This document shows positions 28,725-36,956 of a stretch of DNA of 64,000 bases, in pieces; within the stretch, counting starts at the first letter, position 1, and the number at the start of each line of letters is the position of its first letter. The translations under genes and the position numbers were made by a program. This stretch comes from Acidicapsa acidisoli (GTDB lineage Bacteria > Acidobacteriota > Terriglobia > Terriglobales > Acidobacteriaceae): positions 2,399,147-2,463,146 of the forward strand of contig NZ_JAGSYI010000001.1 in the NCBI RefSeq assembly GCF_025685625.1. Direction: 5' to 3'. The notes beneath the pieces are model-generated. The model did not search any database. It saw only the letters and a program-made list of their open reading frames with translations, and had not been told where the DNA came from.

Positions 28725-30896
28725 TTAATTGCTGACGGCGACCGCTTCTTTCTCGGAACTGGTTGCGACGGCCCCATTGGCGGTCGCGGCGGAAGCCTTT
28801 CCAGCCTTCGGAATGCCATCCAGCTCGGCTTTGCCTTCCGCAAGCCGCATCAAAAACTCCTGCGAATTGAATCCGCCATGCGGTTTCCGTCCATCGGTGG
28901 CGCGGGTATAGCTGCCATCCTCCTGCATCAGGCGAGACTTCGCGGTATCCGCCAGATACGCCGGGAGAATCTCGTCATGAATCCGCGCCCTGGCCGCTTT
29001 GTCCCGAACCGGGAAGACCACTTCGCAGCGTTCAAAGAGGTTGCGGGGCATCCAGTCGGCGCTGCCCAGGTAGATCTCTTCGCGCCCGCCGTTCGCGAAC
29101 TGGTAGATGCGGCTGTGTTCCAGGAACCGCCCCACAATCGAGCGCACGCGAATGTTTTCGCTCAACCCCTTCACGCCCGGCCTCAGCGTGCAGACACCAC
29201 GAATGATCAAGTCAATCTGCACCCCGGCCTGCGAAGCCGCATACATCGCCTCAATCACCTTGGGCTCCAGGAGCGCATTCATCTTGGCCACAATATGCGA
29301 CGGTCTGCCTGCAGAAGCGTGCTCTGTCTCGCGCCGGATCAGTTGCAGAAAGTTCTCCGCCATGGTCAGCGGTGCGACAAGCAGCGGTTTGTAATCATCG
29401 ATCTCCGCATGAGCCGTCAGGTAATTGAAGACCATGTGAACCTGTTCGGTAATCGACGGATCGCTCGTCAACAGGCTCAAGTCGGTATAAAACCGCGCCG
29501 TCACAGGGTTGTAGTTGCCTGTGCCCAGGTGACAGTAGCGCCGCGTTACGCCATCTTCGTCACGCCGCACCAGCATGGCCAGCTTGCAATGCGTTTTCAA
29601 GCCGACTACGCCATAAAACACCTGCACGCCCGCGTCTTCCATGCTGCGCGCCCAGCGAATATTCGACGCCTCATCGAAGCGCGCCATCAGCTCCACCACG
29701 ACCGTAGCTTCCTTGGAAGCTGCAGCCTCAGTCAGTGCCGTAAACATCGGCGAATCCGTGCTGGTGCGGTAGAGTGTCTGCTTCATCGTCACCACGCGCG
29801 GGTCCACCGCTCCCTGCTGGATAAAACTCACCACCGGGTCATATGAGTCATACGGGTGATGCAGCAGAATATCCCGCTGCCGCAGATCCTCGAATAAGTC
29901 CGAAACTTTCCGGCTCAGGTGCAGTTGTTTGGGAACAAACGGCTGGAATTTCAGGTCAGGCCGCTGAATATCCCCGTAAAAGAACATCAGCCGCGCCAGA
30001 TTTACCGCCCCATCCGCCTGGTAGATCTGCGACTCGTCCAACTCAAAATTCACCCGCAGCTTGTCCACAATTTCCGGATGGGCATTGCTCACAATCTCCA
30101 GCCGCACGGCGTCGCCCTTGCGCCGGTTGTGCAACTCGCTGCGAATCGACTCCAGCAGCGACCGCGATTCTTCTTCCTCGAAGTAGAGGTTCGAGTTGCG
30201 CGTCACCCGGAAGGCCGCGTGAGCCAGCACCTCGTAACCCCTGTACATGCCGCTCAGGTTCTGTGCCACCAGGTCCTGCAAAAGAATGTAGTCGTAGCTT
30301 CCGTTCGCGTCGGCCAGCCGCACAAACCTCGGCAGTGCCCGCGGTACCGTCAATACTCCCAGAACCACCGGCCCGGAACTGCGCCGTTTGGCCCGCAACA
30401 GCATCGCCAGGCACAGGGCCCGATTCAGCACTCTGGGAAACGGATGCGCCGGATCGATGGTAATTGGCGTCAGCAAAGGGTCCACTTCACGCTGAAAGTA
30501 AGCCAGCGCCATCGTCCGTTGCTCGTCGCTCAACTCCTCCCATTGCAACAGCCGAATTCCATGCTGACGCAGCCCCGGCAGCAACTGCTCATTCCAGCAG
30601 CGGTACTGCGCCGCCACAAACTCATGCATCGCCGTCGTTAATATTTCCAGCGACTCCTGCGGAGGCAATCCGTCGTATCCCGGCTCCGTGTGACCGTCTT
30701 CTGTCCGCTGCAGCAGCCCGGCCAGCCGAATCTCGACGTATTCGTCCAGGTTGCTGCCCGTAATCGCAAGAAATTTTACGCGCTCCAGAATCGGGTTCGA
30801 GTCGTCTTCCGCTTCTTCCAGCACCCGCCGGTTGAACTGCATCCACGATTTATCGCGCCCCGCGAACTGCTTCTTCCGCTGTAAATTCCTTGCCAT
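28725..30896 (-). CDS. ppk1: Polyphosphate kinase 1
   Basis: Makes inorganic polyphosphate from ATP, reversibly; often membrane-associated. 723 residues. The N-terminal domain starts NLQRKKQFAGRDKSWMQFNRR, the head domain carries RVLNRALCLAMLLRAKRR, and the C-terminal phospholipase-D-like domains carry the phosphorylated histidine in CHLGTGNYNPVTARFYTDLS and the RARIHDEILPAYLADT segment. The start at 30896 is supported by AGAGGA on the minus strand; an upstream ATG at 30962 adds 22 residues not typical of the family. Only six bases separate its stop from that of the convergent TPR gene, with no terminator hairpin between them. Confidence 0.96.
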   Translation of the reverse strand: MARNLQRKKQFAGRDKSWMQFNRRVLEEAEDDSNPILERVKFLAITGSNLDEYVEIRLAGLLQRTEDGHTEPGYDGLPPQESLEILTTAMHEFVAAQYRCWNEQLLPGLRQHGIRLLQWEELSDEQRTMALAYFQREVDPLLTPITIDPAHPFPRVLNRALCLAMLLRAKRRSSGPVVLGVLTVPRALPRFVRLADANGSYDYILLQDLVAQNLSGMYRGYEVLAHAAFRVTRNSNLYFEEEESRSLLESIRSELHNRRKGDAVRLEIVSNAHPEIVDKLRVNFELDESQIYQADGAVNLARLMFFYGDIQRPDLKFQPFVPKQLHLSRKVSDLFEDLRQRDILLHHPYDSYDPVVSFIQQGAVDPRVVTMKQTLYRTSTDSPMFTALTEAAASKEATVVVELMARFDEASNIRWARSMEDAGVQVFYGVVGLKTHCKLAMLVRRDEDGVTRRYCHLGTGNYNPVTARFYTDLSLLTSDPSITEQVHMVFNYLTAHAEIDDYKPLLVAPLTMAENFLQLIRRETEHASAGRPSHIVAKMNALLEPKVIEAMYAASQAGVQIDLIIRGVCTLRPGVKGLSENIRVRSIVGRFLEHSRIYQFANGGREEIYLGSADWMPRNLFERCEVVFPVRDKAARARIHDEILPAYLADTAKSRLMQEDGSYTRATDGRKPHGGFNSQEFLMRLAEGKAELDGIPKAGKASAATANGAVATSSEKEAVAVSN

Positions 30897-31233
30897 GCCT
30901 ATCCTCTTCCGCCCTGCGGCTCGTCCGGGTTCGCGCTGCGACCTCAAACGGTGGAGTCCCAAAGTCTAGTGCTTTTCCCGATCTCCAGCAATCCCGCCGG
31001 TTTGATGGCCCACAGTCATCTCTCATCTCTTATCGCATTCCGCATTCGCCGCGTGTTAACTGCCGAAGAAATCCTGCGGTAGGGCGCATCTTCAATCTGA
31101 CGCGACTCGTCTTGACGCAACTTATCTTGACTCAACTTATCGTCGGGCTTGAGGATAGTGACAGGGACATTCCGGCCCAGCGGCCATTTTTTCCACTCAT
31201 CTCCGCCGGCCCATCCCTTCAGGAGCGACCATC
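30897..31233. other. Intergenic region with short tandem repeats
   Basis: 337 bases between divergent ppk1 and the sigma-like gene. Apart from the 15-bp repeats at 31096-31140 nothing is recognised; both promoters should lie here but no clear boxes can be assigned. Confidence 0.5.
31096..31140. repeat. 15-bp tandem repeat, about three copies
   Basis: CTTGACGCAACTTAT (31111-31125) is followed directly by CTTGACTCAACTTAT (31126-31140), differing at one base. TCTGACGCGACTCGT (31096-31110) is a degenerate third copy matching 10 of 15 positions. The array lies about 95 bases before the start of the sigma-like gene and could be an operator array or a replication-slippage product. Confidence 0.6.
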
Positions 31234-31932
31234 ATGCCCTCAAATTCCCCTTCACCCGATCAGACCATCATCGCGGAAGAGCAGCTTGCTCCCGGGAGCG
31301 CAGCCTCGTCCAAAGAGTCTGAGATGCAGAGAGGGAATTCCCGAAAGCCGGAGCCGGAAGCCGAGCCTGCCAGCGGCGACGCGTTGCTCGAGAAGATTGC
31401 CGCCGAGCTCTATGGAATCAGCTCGATGCTCCTTGGCGAGGGCGAGGAAGCCGTCGGCCTCATAGAGGGGGTAGTCGCAAACGTAGATCTGCCAACCTGT
31501 TGCGACACCGCAGAGGCACGGCGCAAAGCCCGGCTGCTTCTCGCTGCGGACGCGATTACGCTTTTGGGACAACGCGACGCTTCCACGAATGAGGCTTTGG
31601 CTGCTCCGGGAGACGACTCAGGGCCGGCCGGCTGCATTGAAGATGACGATCTCTCCGCAGCAGGCGTCACCCCTGACGAACTCGAAAGAATGATTACCGG
31701 CCCCGAACACCATCGTCTGCGCGACTGGCTCGAAGGTCTTTCCGACTCGTTGCGGGTCATTTTCGTTCTGCGCGCCATCGCCGCCCTGACTTCGGTCGAA
31801 GTCGCGGAGCTCCTGTCCAAATACGGTGGTTTGGCAGCTCGGGGCTGGACTGCGGAAGCCGTCCGCAGCAACTTCCGCCAGGCGCTCTGCTCCCTGGCCT
31901 CGCAGCTGATTCACGCCACGGCTACCAAATAA
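31234..31932 (+). CDS. Degenerate ECF sigma-factor-like protein
   Basis: 232 residues. After a polar N-terminus, about residues 50-115 resemble sigma-70 region 2 in layout (AAELYGISSMLLGEGEEAVG), though the -10 recognition residues are not evident. The C-terminal 85 residues resemble region 4 (LSDSLRVIFVLRAIAALTS, then VEVAELL and EAVRSNFRQAL), with an insertion (SKYGGLAARGWT) in the helix-turn-helix. It may be a diverged sigma factor or a protein that has lost promoter binding. AGGAG lies eight bases before the ATG. No anti-sigma factor gene is adjacent. Assignment is by pattern only. Confidence 0.6.
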   Translation: MPSNSPSPDQTIIAEEQLAPGSAASSKESEMQRGNSRKPEPEAEPASGDALLEKIAAELYGISSMLLGEGEEAVGLIEGVVANVDLPTCCDTAEARRKARLLLAADAITLLGQRDASTNEALAAPGDDSGPAGCIEDDDLSAAGVTPDELERMITGPEHHRLRDWLEGLSDSLRVIFVLRAIAALTSVEVAELLSKYGGLAARGWTAEAVRSNFRQALCSLASQLIHATATK

Positions 31933-32104
31933 GGCGTCGAAATTCCCCGAAAAAAGGCAAATTTACCACGATTCGGCCTTCCGCTGTCGCCGCCGCCGAC
32001 CGTTTGCACTATTCTTGTCCTTTGTTTTGGAACCTTTCTGAGATCATGTTGCATCCATTACCAGACCAATCTGAACGAGTAGAGTGAGAGTGATACCTGC
32101 CGCC

Positions 32105-33556
32105 ATGCAAAATTTGCTCCATCCCCCAGCCGTCTCCAACAGGACAACCCTGTTCGCGACGAATCTGGTCATCGCCGCGCTGGCGACTTTTTCGATTCCC
32201 GCGACTGCCCAAATTAATCTCAGTGGCCAGCAATCGGCCCCCACGCCTCCGCCAGCTTCCAGCTATCAGGGCAGCGTGACCAATGGAGCTGCGACGACCG
32301 GCATACTCTCGCTCACCCTGGATGAAGCAGTTCAGCGCGGCCTTCAGACCAACCTCGGCCTCCTGCTTTCAAATACCAATATCTCGGGTGCCAAAGGCCA
32401 GCGTCTTCAGGATCTGCAAGCCCTGTTGCCGTCGATCGATGCATCGGCAAAGGAAGCCTATGAGCAGAGCGATCTGGCTGCCGAAGGGCTCAAAATCCCC
32501 GGTTTCCCCACGATCATCGGCCCATTCGGCTACACCGACATTCGCGCCAACCTCACCTGGTCTGTCCTGAACCTGAATTCGCTCAAGACCTACATGGCTG
32601 CCCGCCACTATTTCCAGGCATCCCAGCTCTCCGCGGACGACGCCCGCCAGATGGTCATCCTCACTGTCGGCAACGCCTACCTGCGAGTGCTGGCCGATCA
32701 GGCTCAGATTGAATCCACCCAGGCCCAAGTGGAAACTTCCAAAGTCTCCCTCGACCAGGCCGTCAGCAATCACTCCGCCGGTACAGCTCCTCGTCTCGAC
32801 GAACTCCGCGCACAGGTCGATAATCAGAGCCTCCAGCAGCAGTTGATCGTAGCCCGCAACACCTGGGAAAAAGACAAGTTGGCTTTGGCCCGGGCCATCG
32901 GCTTGCCGCTCGCTCAGAATTTTGAACTGGCCGACAAGGCTCCCTATTCGGCCTTCGATCAGCCTGACGTCCAAGTGGCCATCAAGCAGGCCCTGGCCAA
33001 CCGCAAAGACCGCCAGGCCTCCGCCGAGTTGACCAAGGCAAATGTAGACCAGCGAAAGGCAGCCACCGATGACCGTTTGCCTACCATCAAGGCCGAGGCC
33101 GATTACGGCGATATTGGCGTAAACGTTCGTCATTCGCATGGCACAGTCGACGCCACGGGCACCATTACCATTCCGATTTTCAAGGAAGCGCAGTTCCGAG
33201 GCGAAGCCCAGGTCGCGCAATCCCAGCTCGACCAGCAGCTCGACCAGCAAAGCGATCTCGATGCCCAGATTGAGGCTGACGTCCGCGACTCGCTCCTGGA
33301 TATCGCCTCGTCGCAGCAGCAGGTAGAGGTCTCGCACTCCAATGTCGAGCTCTCCAACGAAGTTCTCTCCGAGGCCCAGCAACGGTATTCCGCAGGCGTA
33401 AGCGATAATCTGGCCGTTTCACAGGCTCAGCAAACAGTGGCCCAGGCCAACAGTCAGTACATCAACAGCCTTTACCAGCACAATCTCGCCAAGCTCAATC
33501 TGGCGCGTGCCATGGGTGTGGCCCAGAACTACAAAGAATATTTGGGAGGTAAGTGA
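32105..33556 (+). CDS. TolC-family outer-membrane efflux protein
   Basis: Outer-membrane channel of a tripartite efflux or secretion system. 483 residues from the ATG at 32105 (an in-frame GTG at 32084 is an alternative; neither has a strong ribosome-binding site). A signal peptide (NLVIAALATFSIPATAQ) is followed by two TolC repeats with long helices (SLTLDEAVQRGLQTNLGLLL; VLSEAQQRYSAGVSDNLAVS). It overlaps or abuts the downstream HlyD-type adaptor. No inner-membrane pump gene follows, so the partner pump must lie elsewhere. Confidence 0.9.
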   Translation: MQNLLHPPAVSNRTTLFATNLVIAALATFSIPATAQINLSGQQSAPTPPPASSYQGSVTNGAATTGILSLTLDEAVQRGLQTNLGLLLSNTNISGAKGQRLQDLQALLPSIDASAKEAYEQSDLAAEGLKIPGFPTIIGPFGYTDIRANLTWSVLNLNSLKTYMAARHYFQASQLSADDARQMVILTVGNAYLRVLADQAQIESTQAQVETSKVSLDQAVSNHSAGTAPRLDELRAQVDNQSLQQQLIVARNTWEKDKLALARAIGLPLAQNFELADKAPYSAFDQPDVQVAIKQALANRKDRQASAELTKANVDQRKAATDDRLPTIKAEADYGDIGVNVRHSHGTVDATGTITIPIFKEAQFRGEAQVAQSQLDQQLDQQSDLDAQIEADVRDSLLDIASSQQQVEVSHSNVELSNEVLSEAQQRYSAGVSDNLAVSQAQQTVAQANSQYINSLYQHNLAKLNLARAMGVAQNYKEYLGGK

Positions 33557-33558
33557 TC

Positions 33559-34782
33559 GTGGCGGAAGCAACTCCAGCCTCCGGCGAGAAGCCGGATCAG
33601 AAAGCTCCAGAGGCTCCTAAGAAAAGCCGTCGTGGTGTCATTTTCATTGTCCTCGGCGTTTTGATTATCGCGGCGGGCATCTTTTACTGGCGCTCCACCT
33701 TCAGCGAAGACACCGACGACGCCCAGATCAACGGCCATCTCATCCAGATCAGCTCCCGTATCAACGGGACCGTAATCAAAATCAACGTTGACGAGAACCA
33801 GTACGTCACCAAAGGCACGGTTATTGCCGAACTCGATCCGGCTGACTATCAAGTCGCAGTCGAAAACGCCGAAGCGGCTGTCGCCAGCGCCAAGGCCAAT
33901 GCCGTGGCCGCAAAGGTGAACGTGCCCATCACCTCGGTCAATACCGGAACCAACCTCCAATCTGCCGGTGCCGATGTGACCGGCTCCCGCGCCTCCGTCC
34001 TTCAGGCCGAAAGCCAGTTGCGCGCGGCTCAGGCTAAAGTTGCGGAAGCCAAGGCGAATAGCGTCAAGGCCGATCAGGATCTGGAGCGCTATAAACCCCT
34101 AGTAGCGAAGGATGTCATCAGTAAACAGCAGTACGATGCCGCCGTAGCCTCAGCCGACTCCAGCAAAGCTTCGGTCGCCGACGCCGAAGCCGGCGTCCAG
34201 GCCGCCCAGGAAGCCGTCCGCGTCGCCAACCAGCGCGAGGTTCAGTCGCAGTCCTCCTACAAATATGCTGAAACTGGTCCGCAGCAGGTGGCAGCGCAAA
34301 ATGCCCGCGCACAGCAGGCTTTGGCTCAGGCCGAGGGCGCTCAGGCTCAGCTCGATCAGGCCAAACTCAACCTCAGCTACACCAAGATCGTGGCCCCGGC
34401 CAACGGCATCATCACCCGTAAGACCCTTGAGCTCAATCAGAACATCTCCTCCGGCCAGAACCTGATGACCCTGGTTTCGCTCGACGACATCTGGGTCACC
34501 GCCAACTTCAAGGAGACCCAGCTCAAGCACGTCAGTGCTGGCCAGTCCGTTGAAGTAGACGTCGACGCCACAGGTAAGACCTACCACGGCAAGGTCACTC
34601 AGATTGGCGGCGCCACCGGCTCCGTTCTCTCGCTCTTCCCGCCCGAAAACGCCACAGGCAACTACGTCAAGGTCGTCCAGCGCGTCCCGGTCCGCATCGA
34701 CTTCACCGATCTGGCGGACCAGGACAAAGACCATGCGCTTCGTCCTGGTCTCTCCGTCGAGCCCAAAGTGCGCGTCAAGTAA
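33559..34782 (+). CDS. HlyD/EmrA-type membrane-fusion protein
   Basis: Periplasmic adaptor linking an inner-membrane pump to TolC. 407 residues: a cytoplasmic N-terminus rich in Lys/Pro, one anchor helix (GVIFIVLGVLIIAAGIFYW), a biotinyl-lipoyl half-motif (GTVIKINVDENQYVTKGTVI), a long alanine-rich coiled coil (about 100-250) and the second half (YTKIVAPANGIITRKTLELN). The EDTDDAQINGHLIQISSRI segment is typical of EmrA. I chose the GTG at 33559 because GGGAGGT sits eight bases before it; the GTG at 33553 overlaps the tolC stop but is too close to that site. Confidence 0.92.
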   Translation: MAEATPASGEKPDQKAPEAPKKSRRGVIFIVLGVLIIAAGIFYWRSTFSEDTDDAQINGHLIQISSRINGTVIKINVDENQYVTKGTVIAELDPADYQVAVENAEAAVASAKANAVAAKVNVPITSVNTGTNLQSAGADVTGSRASVLQAESQLRAAQAKVAEAKANSVKADQDLERYKPLVAKDVISKQQYDAAVASADSSKASVADAEAGVQAAQEAVRVANQREVQSQSSYKYAETGPQQVAAQNARAQQALAQAEGAQAQLDQAKLNLSYTKIVAPANGIITRKTLELNQNISSGQNLMTLVSLDDIWVTANFKETQLKHVSAGQSVEVDVDATGKTYHGKVTQIGGATGSVLSLFPPENATGNYVKVVQRVPVRIDFTDLADQDKDHALRPGLSVEPKVRVK

Positions 34783-34818
34783 TCCGTGGGCGACGCAACA
34801 GACAATTACTGTGCTGCA

Positions 34819-34854
34819 AAAAGGGGTGGGGCTGGAATTAGCTCCGCCCCTTTT
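34819..34854 (+). terminator. Hairpin terminator after the efflux operon
   Basis: AAAAGGGGTGGGGCT (34819-34833) pairs with AGCTCCGCCCCTTTT (34840-34854) over 15 positions with two G-U wobbles and a 6-base loop, ending in four T. It lies 36 bases past the HlyD stop codon. Confidence 0.8.
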
Positions 34855-35028
34855 CACCTGTCGAAGTGTTTATCCGTGCCCGGAGCTGTAGCGAACGCCC
34901 ATACAAACTACTTATGGCCGTTTTGCTTTCAATGAATTAGCACTGTTGTCACACGGCGTTCAAAGAGCGTTTACGTTAGGAAACTACAACTTTCATGTCA
35001 TTGCTCTCAGCATTGGCCTGGAGGTTAC

Positions 35029-36858
35029 ATGCGTAAAGTTCTTGCAGCTTCCCTATCCGCGATCCTCGTTGTCGCGACCATTCCCACCCCATCGTTCGCC
35101 GCCGATTATCGGAACGAACCCAAAACGGCGACCCCGATCAAGCATGTCGTGGTTATCTTTGGCGAAAACATCTCCTTCGACCACTATTTCGGCGCCTATC
35201 CTAAAGCGCAAAACAACGCAGGTGAAACTCCCTTCAACTACGAGCCCTCGCGGCATAGAGGGAACGACGTCGCGAACAACCTGATTACGCCGCTCGATCC
35301 CACGAAGGGCTTTGAGCCTGTAAAGGGCGTGAATCTCCTGACAGCCAATCCGAACGGGCCATCCGGCTCTGGCGCTGCATTCAACGGCGCGAGCGCAGCC
35401 AATCCGTTCCGCCTGGCTCCGACGCAGGCCGCCACCGCCGATCAGAATCATGCTCCCAAGCCCGAGCAGACTGCGTATGACAACGGCAAGGTCGACCAGT
35501 TCCCCGGCTCCACCGGAACCGCCGGCCCACCGCCGGCCGCCACGGCAACGTCCGATGCCGCTCTGACCAAGGGCCTGACCATGGGCTACTTCGACGGCAA
35601 TACAGTCACAGCCATGTGGAACTACGCCAACCACTACGCGTTGAATGACAACACCTATACGTCGCAGTTTGGCCCATCCACCCCAGGAGCTATCAACCTG
35701 ATCTCCGGCCAGACCAACGGCTTCGCCCAATACACCAACGTTGTCAGTGGCGGCGTCCTGCTGCATAACAGCCACGAAGTCTTCGACGGCCAGGGTGGTT
35801 TCACCCTCATCGGCGACGCTGAGCCCCTCGGTGACGTCTGCTCCAACACTTCCTCGGATAACGTCAGCTTCGCCGGCAAGAACATCGGCGACCTGCTCAA
35901 CGCGAAGGGTCTCACATGGGGCTGGTTTCAGGGCGGCTTCAACCTCGAACTGACCAACCCCAACGGCACCACCGGCTGCGCTCGCTCCACACCCAATGTC
36001 GTTCCCGGTTACGGCGGTGTCGCCCAGAACGACTACGTTGAGCATCACGAGCCCTTCCAGTACTACGCTTCGACCGCCAACCTCACTCACGCACGCCCAA
36101 GCTCCCTTTCGGCCATCGGTAGCAGCTATGAGGCGAATGGTCACAAACCTGACCCAGCCAACCACCAGTACGACACCGACGACTTCTTCACCGCTCTTAA
36201 TAACGGAATCCTGCCCTCGGTCACCTTCCTCAAGGCTCCTTCCTTCGAGGATGCTCACCCCGGCAACTCCGATCCCACGGACGAGCAGGCCTTCGTCGTC
36301 AACGTCATCAACGCCCTCCAGCAAAGCCCATTCTGGGAATCGACCGCCGTCGTCATCACCTATGACGACTCCGACGGCTGGTACGACCACCAGATGCCCT
36401 CCATCGTCAATCCCTCCACCAGCCCCTATGTCGACGTGCTCAACGGACCGAGCAACTGCTCCGTCGGCGCGCAACAGCCGGAAGACGGAAAGATTCCGCA
36501 TCGCACTGTTCCCCTCAACGGCGTAGGCGGCCTGCCCGTCCTTGGCCGCTGCGGCTACGGCACCCGAATGCCCCTACTCGTCATCTCTCCCTGGGCGAAA
36601 GAGAACTACGTCGATCACACGCTGCTCGATCAGTCCTCCATCATCCGCTTCATCGAAGACAACTTCCTCGGTGGGGAGCGTGTCCAGCCCGGTGGCTCCT
36701 TCGATAGCATCGCCAACTCGATCGCGCCAATGTTCGATTTCGACAGCCATCGTTTCGATGCCAAGGGCGATAAGTTGATCCTCGATCCCAACACCGGCGC
36801 CATCGTCAAGCACGACAGAGGTGATAAAGACGGCCGGGACAACAAGGGTTACTGGTAG
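35029..36858 (+). CDS. Secreted phospholipase C / acid phosphatase-type phosphoesterase
   Basis: 609 residues with a signal peptide (MRKVLAASLSAILVVATIPT). Directly after it is the family signature VVVIFGENISFDHYFGAYP. Further conserved parts are WESTAVVITYDDSDGWYDHQ, GYGTRMPLLVISPWAK and SIIRFIEDNFLGG, as in bacterial non-haemolytic phospholipases C and AcpA-type phosphatases. The substrate (phosphatidylcholine or a phosphomonoester) cannot be decided from sequence. The protein ends in a charged tail (KHDRGDKDGRDNKGYW). It is a single transcription unit: a terminator follows at once. Confidence 0.92.
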   Translation: MRKVLAASLSAILVVATIPTPSFAADYRNEPKTATPIKHVVVIFGENISFDHYFGAYPKAQNNAGETPFNYEPSRHRGNDVANNLITPLDPTKGFEPVKGVNLLTANPNGPSGSGAAFNGASAANPFRLAPTQAATADQNHAPKPEQTAYDNGKVDQFPGSTGTAGPPPAATATSDAALTKGLTMGYFDGNTVTAMWNYANHYALNDNTYTSQFGPSTPGAINLISGQTNGFAQYTNVVSGGVLLHNSHEVFDGQGGFTLIGDAEPLGDVCSNTSSDNVSFAGKNIGDLLNAKGLTWGWFQGGFNLELTNPNGTTGCARSTPNVVPGYGGVAQNDYVEHHEPFQYYASTANLTHARPSSLSAIGSSYEANGHKPDPANHQYDTDDFFTALNNGILPSVTFLKAPSFEDAHPGNSDPTDEQAFVVNVINALQQSPFWESTAVVITYDDSDGWYDHQMPSIVNPSTSPYVDVLNGPSNCSVGAQQPEDGKIPHRTVPLNGVGGLPVLGRCGYGTRMPLLVISPWAKENYVDHTLLDQSSIIRFIEDNFLGGERVQPGGSFDSIANSIAPMFDFDSHRFDAKGDKLILDPNTGAIVKHDRGDKDGRDNKGYW

Positions 36859-36882
36859 GCCTCGGTAACTCTCCTCTTCAAC

Positions 36883-36920
36883 CCGCTGCGCGCATCTCCT
36901 CCAATGCGCGCAGCGGATTT
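36883..36920 (+). terminator. Hairpin terminator after the phosphoesterase
   Basis: CCGCTGCGCGCAT (36883-36895) pairs perfectly with ATGCGCGCAGCGG (36904-36916) across an 8-base loop and is followed by ATTTT. Confidence 0.88.
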
Positions 36921-36956
36921 TGCGTGATTGAAACAAAAGAACGGCATTCTGTACCT

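Noticed and set aside
35053-36501. Long 482-codon open frame antisense to the phosphoesterase
   Set aside because: Low-complexity Val/Gly/Asp-rich translation typical of the reverse of a GC-rich gene; the plus strand has signal peptide and family motifs.
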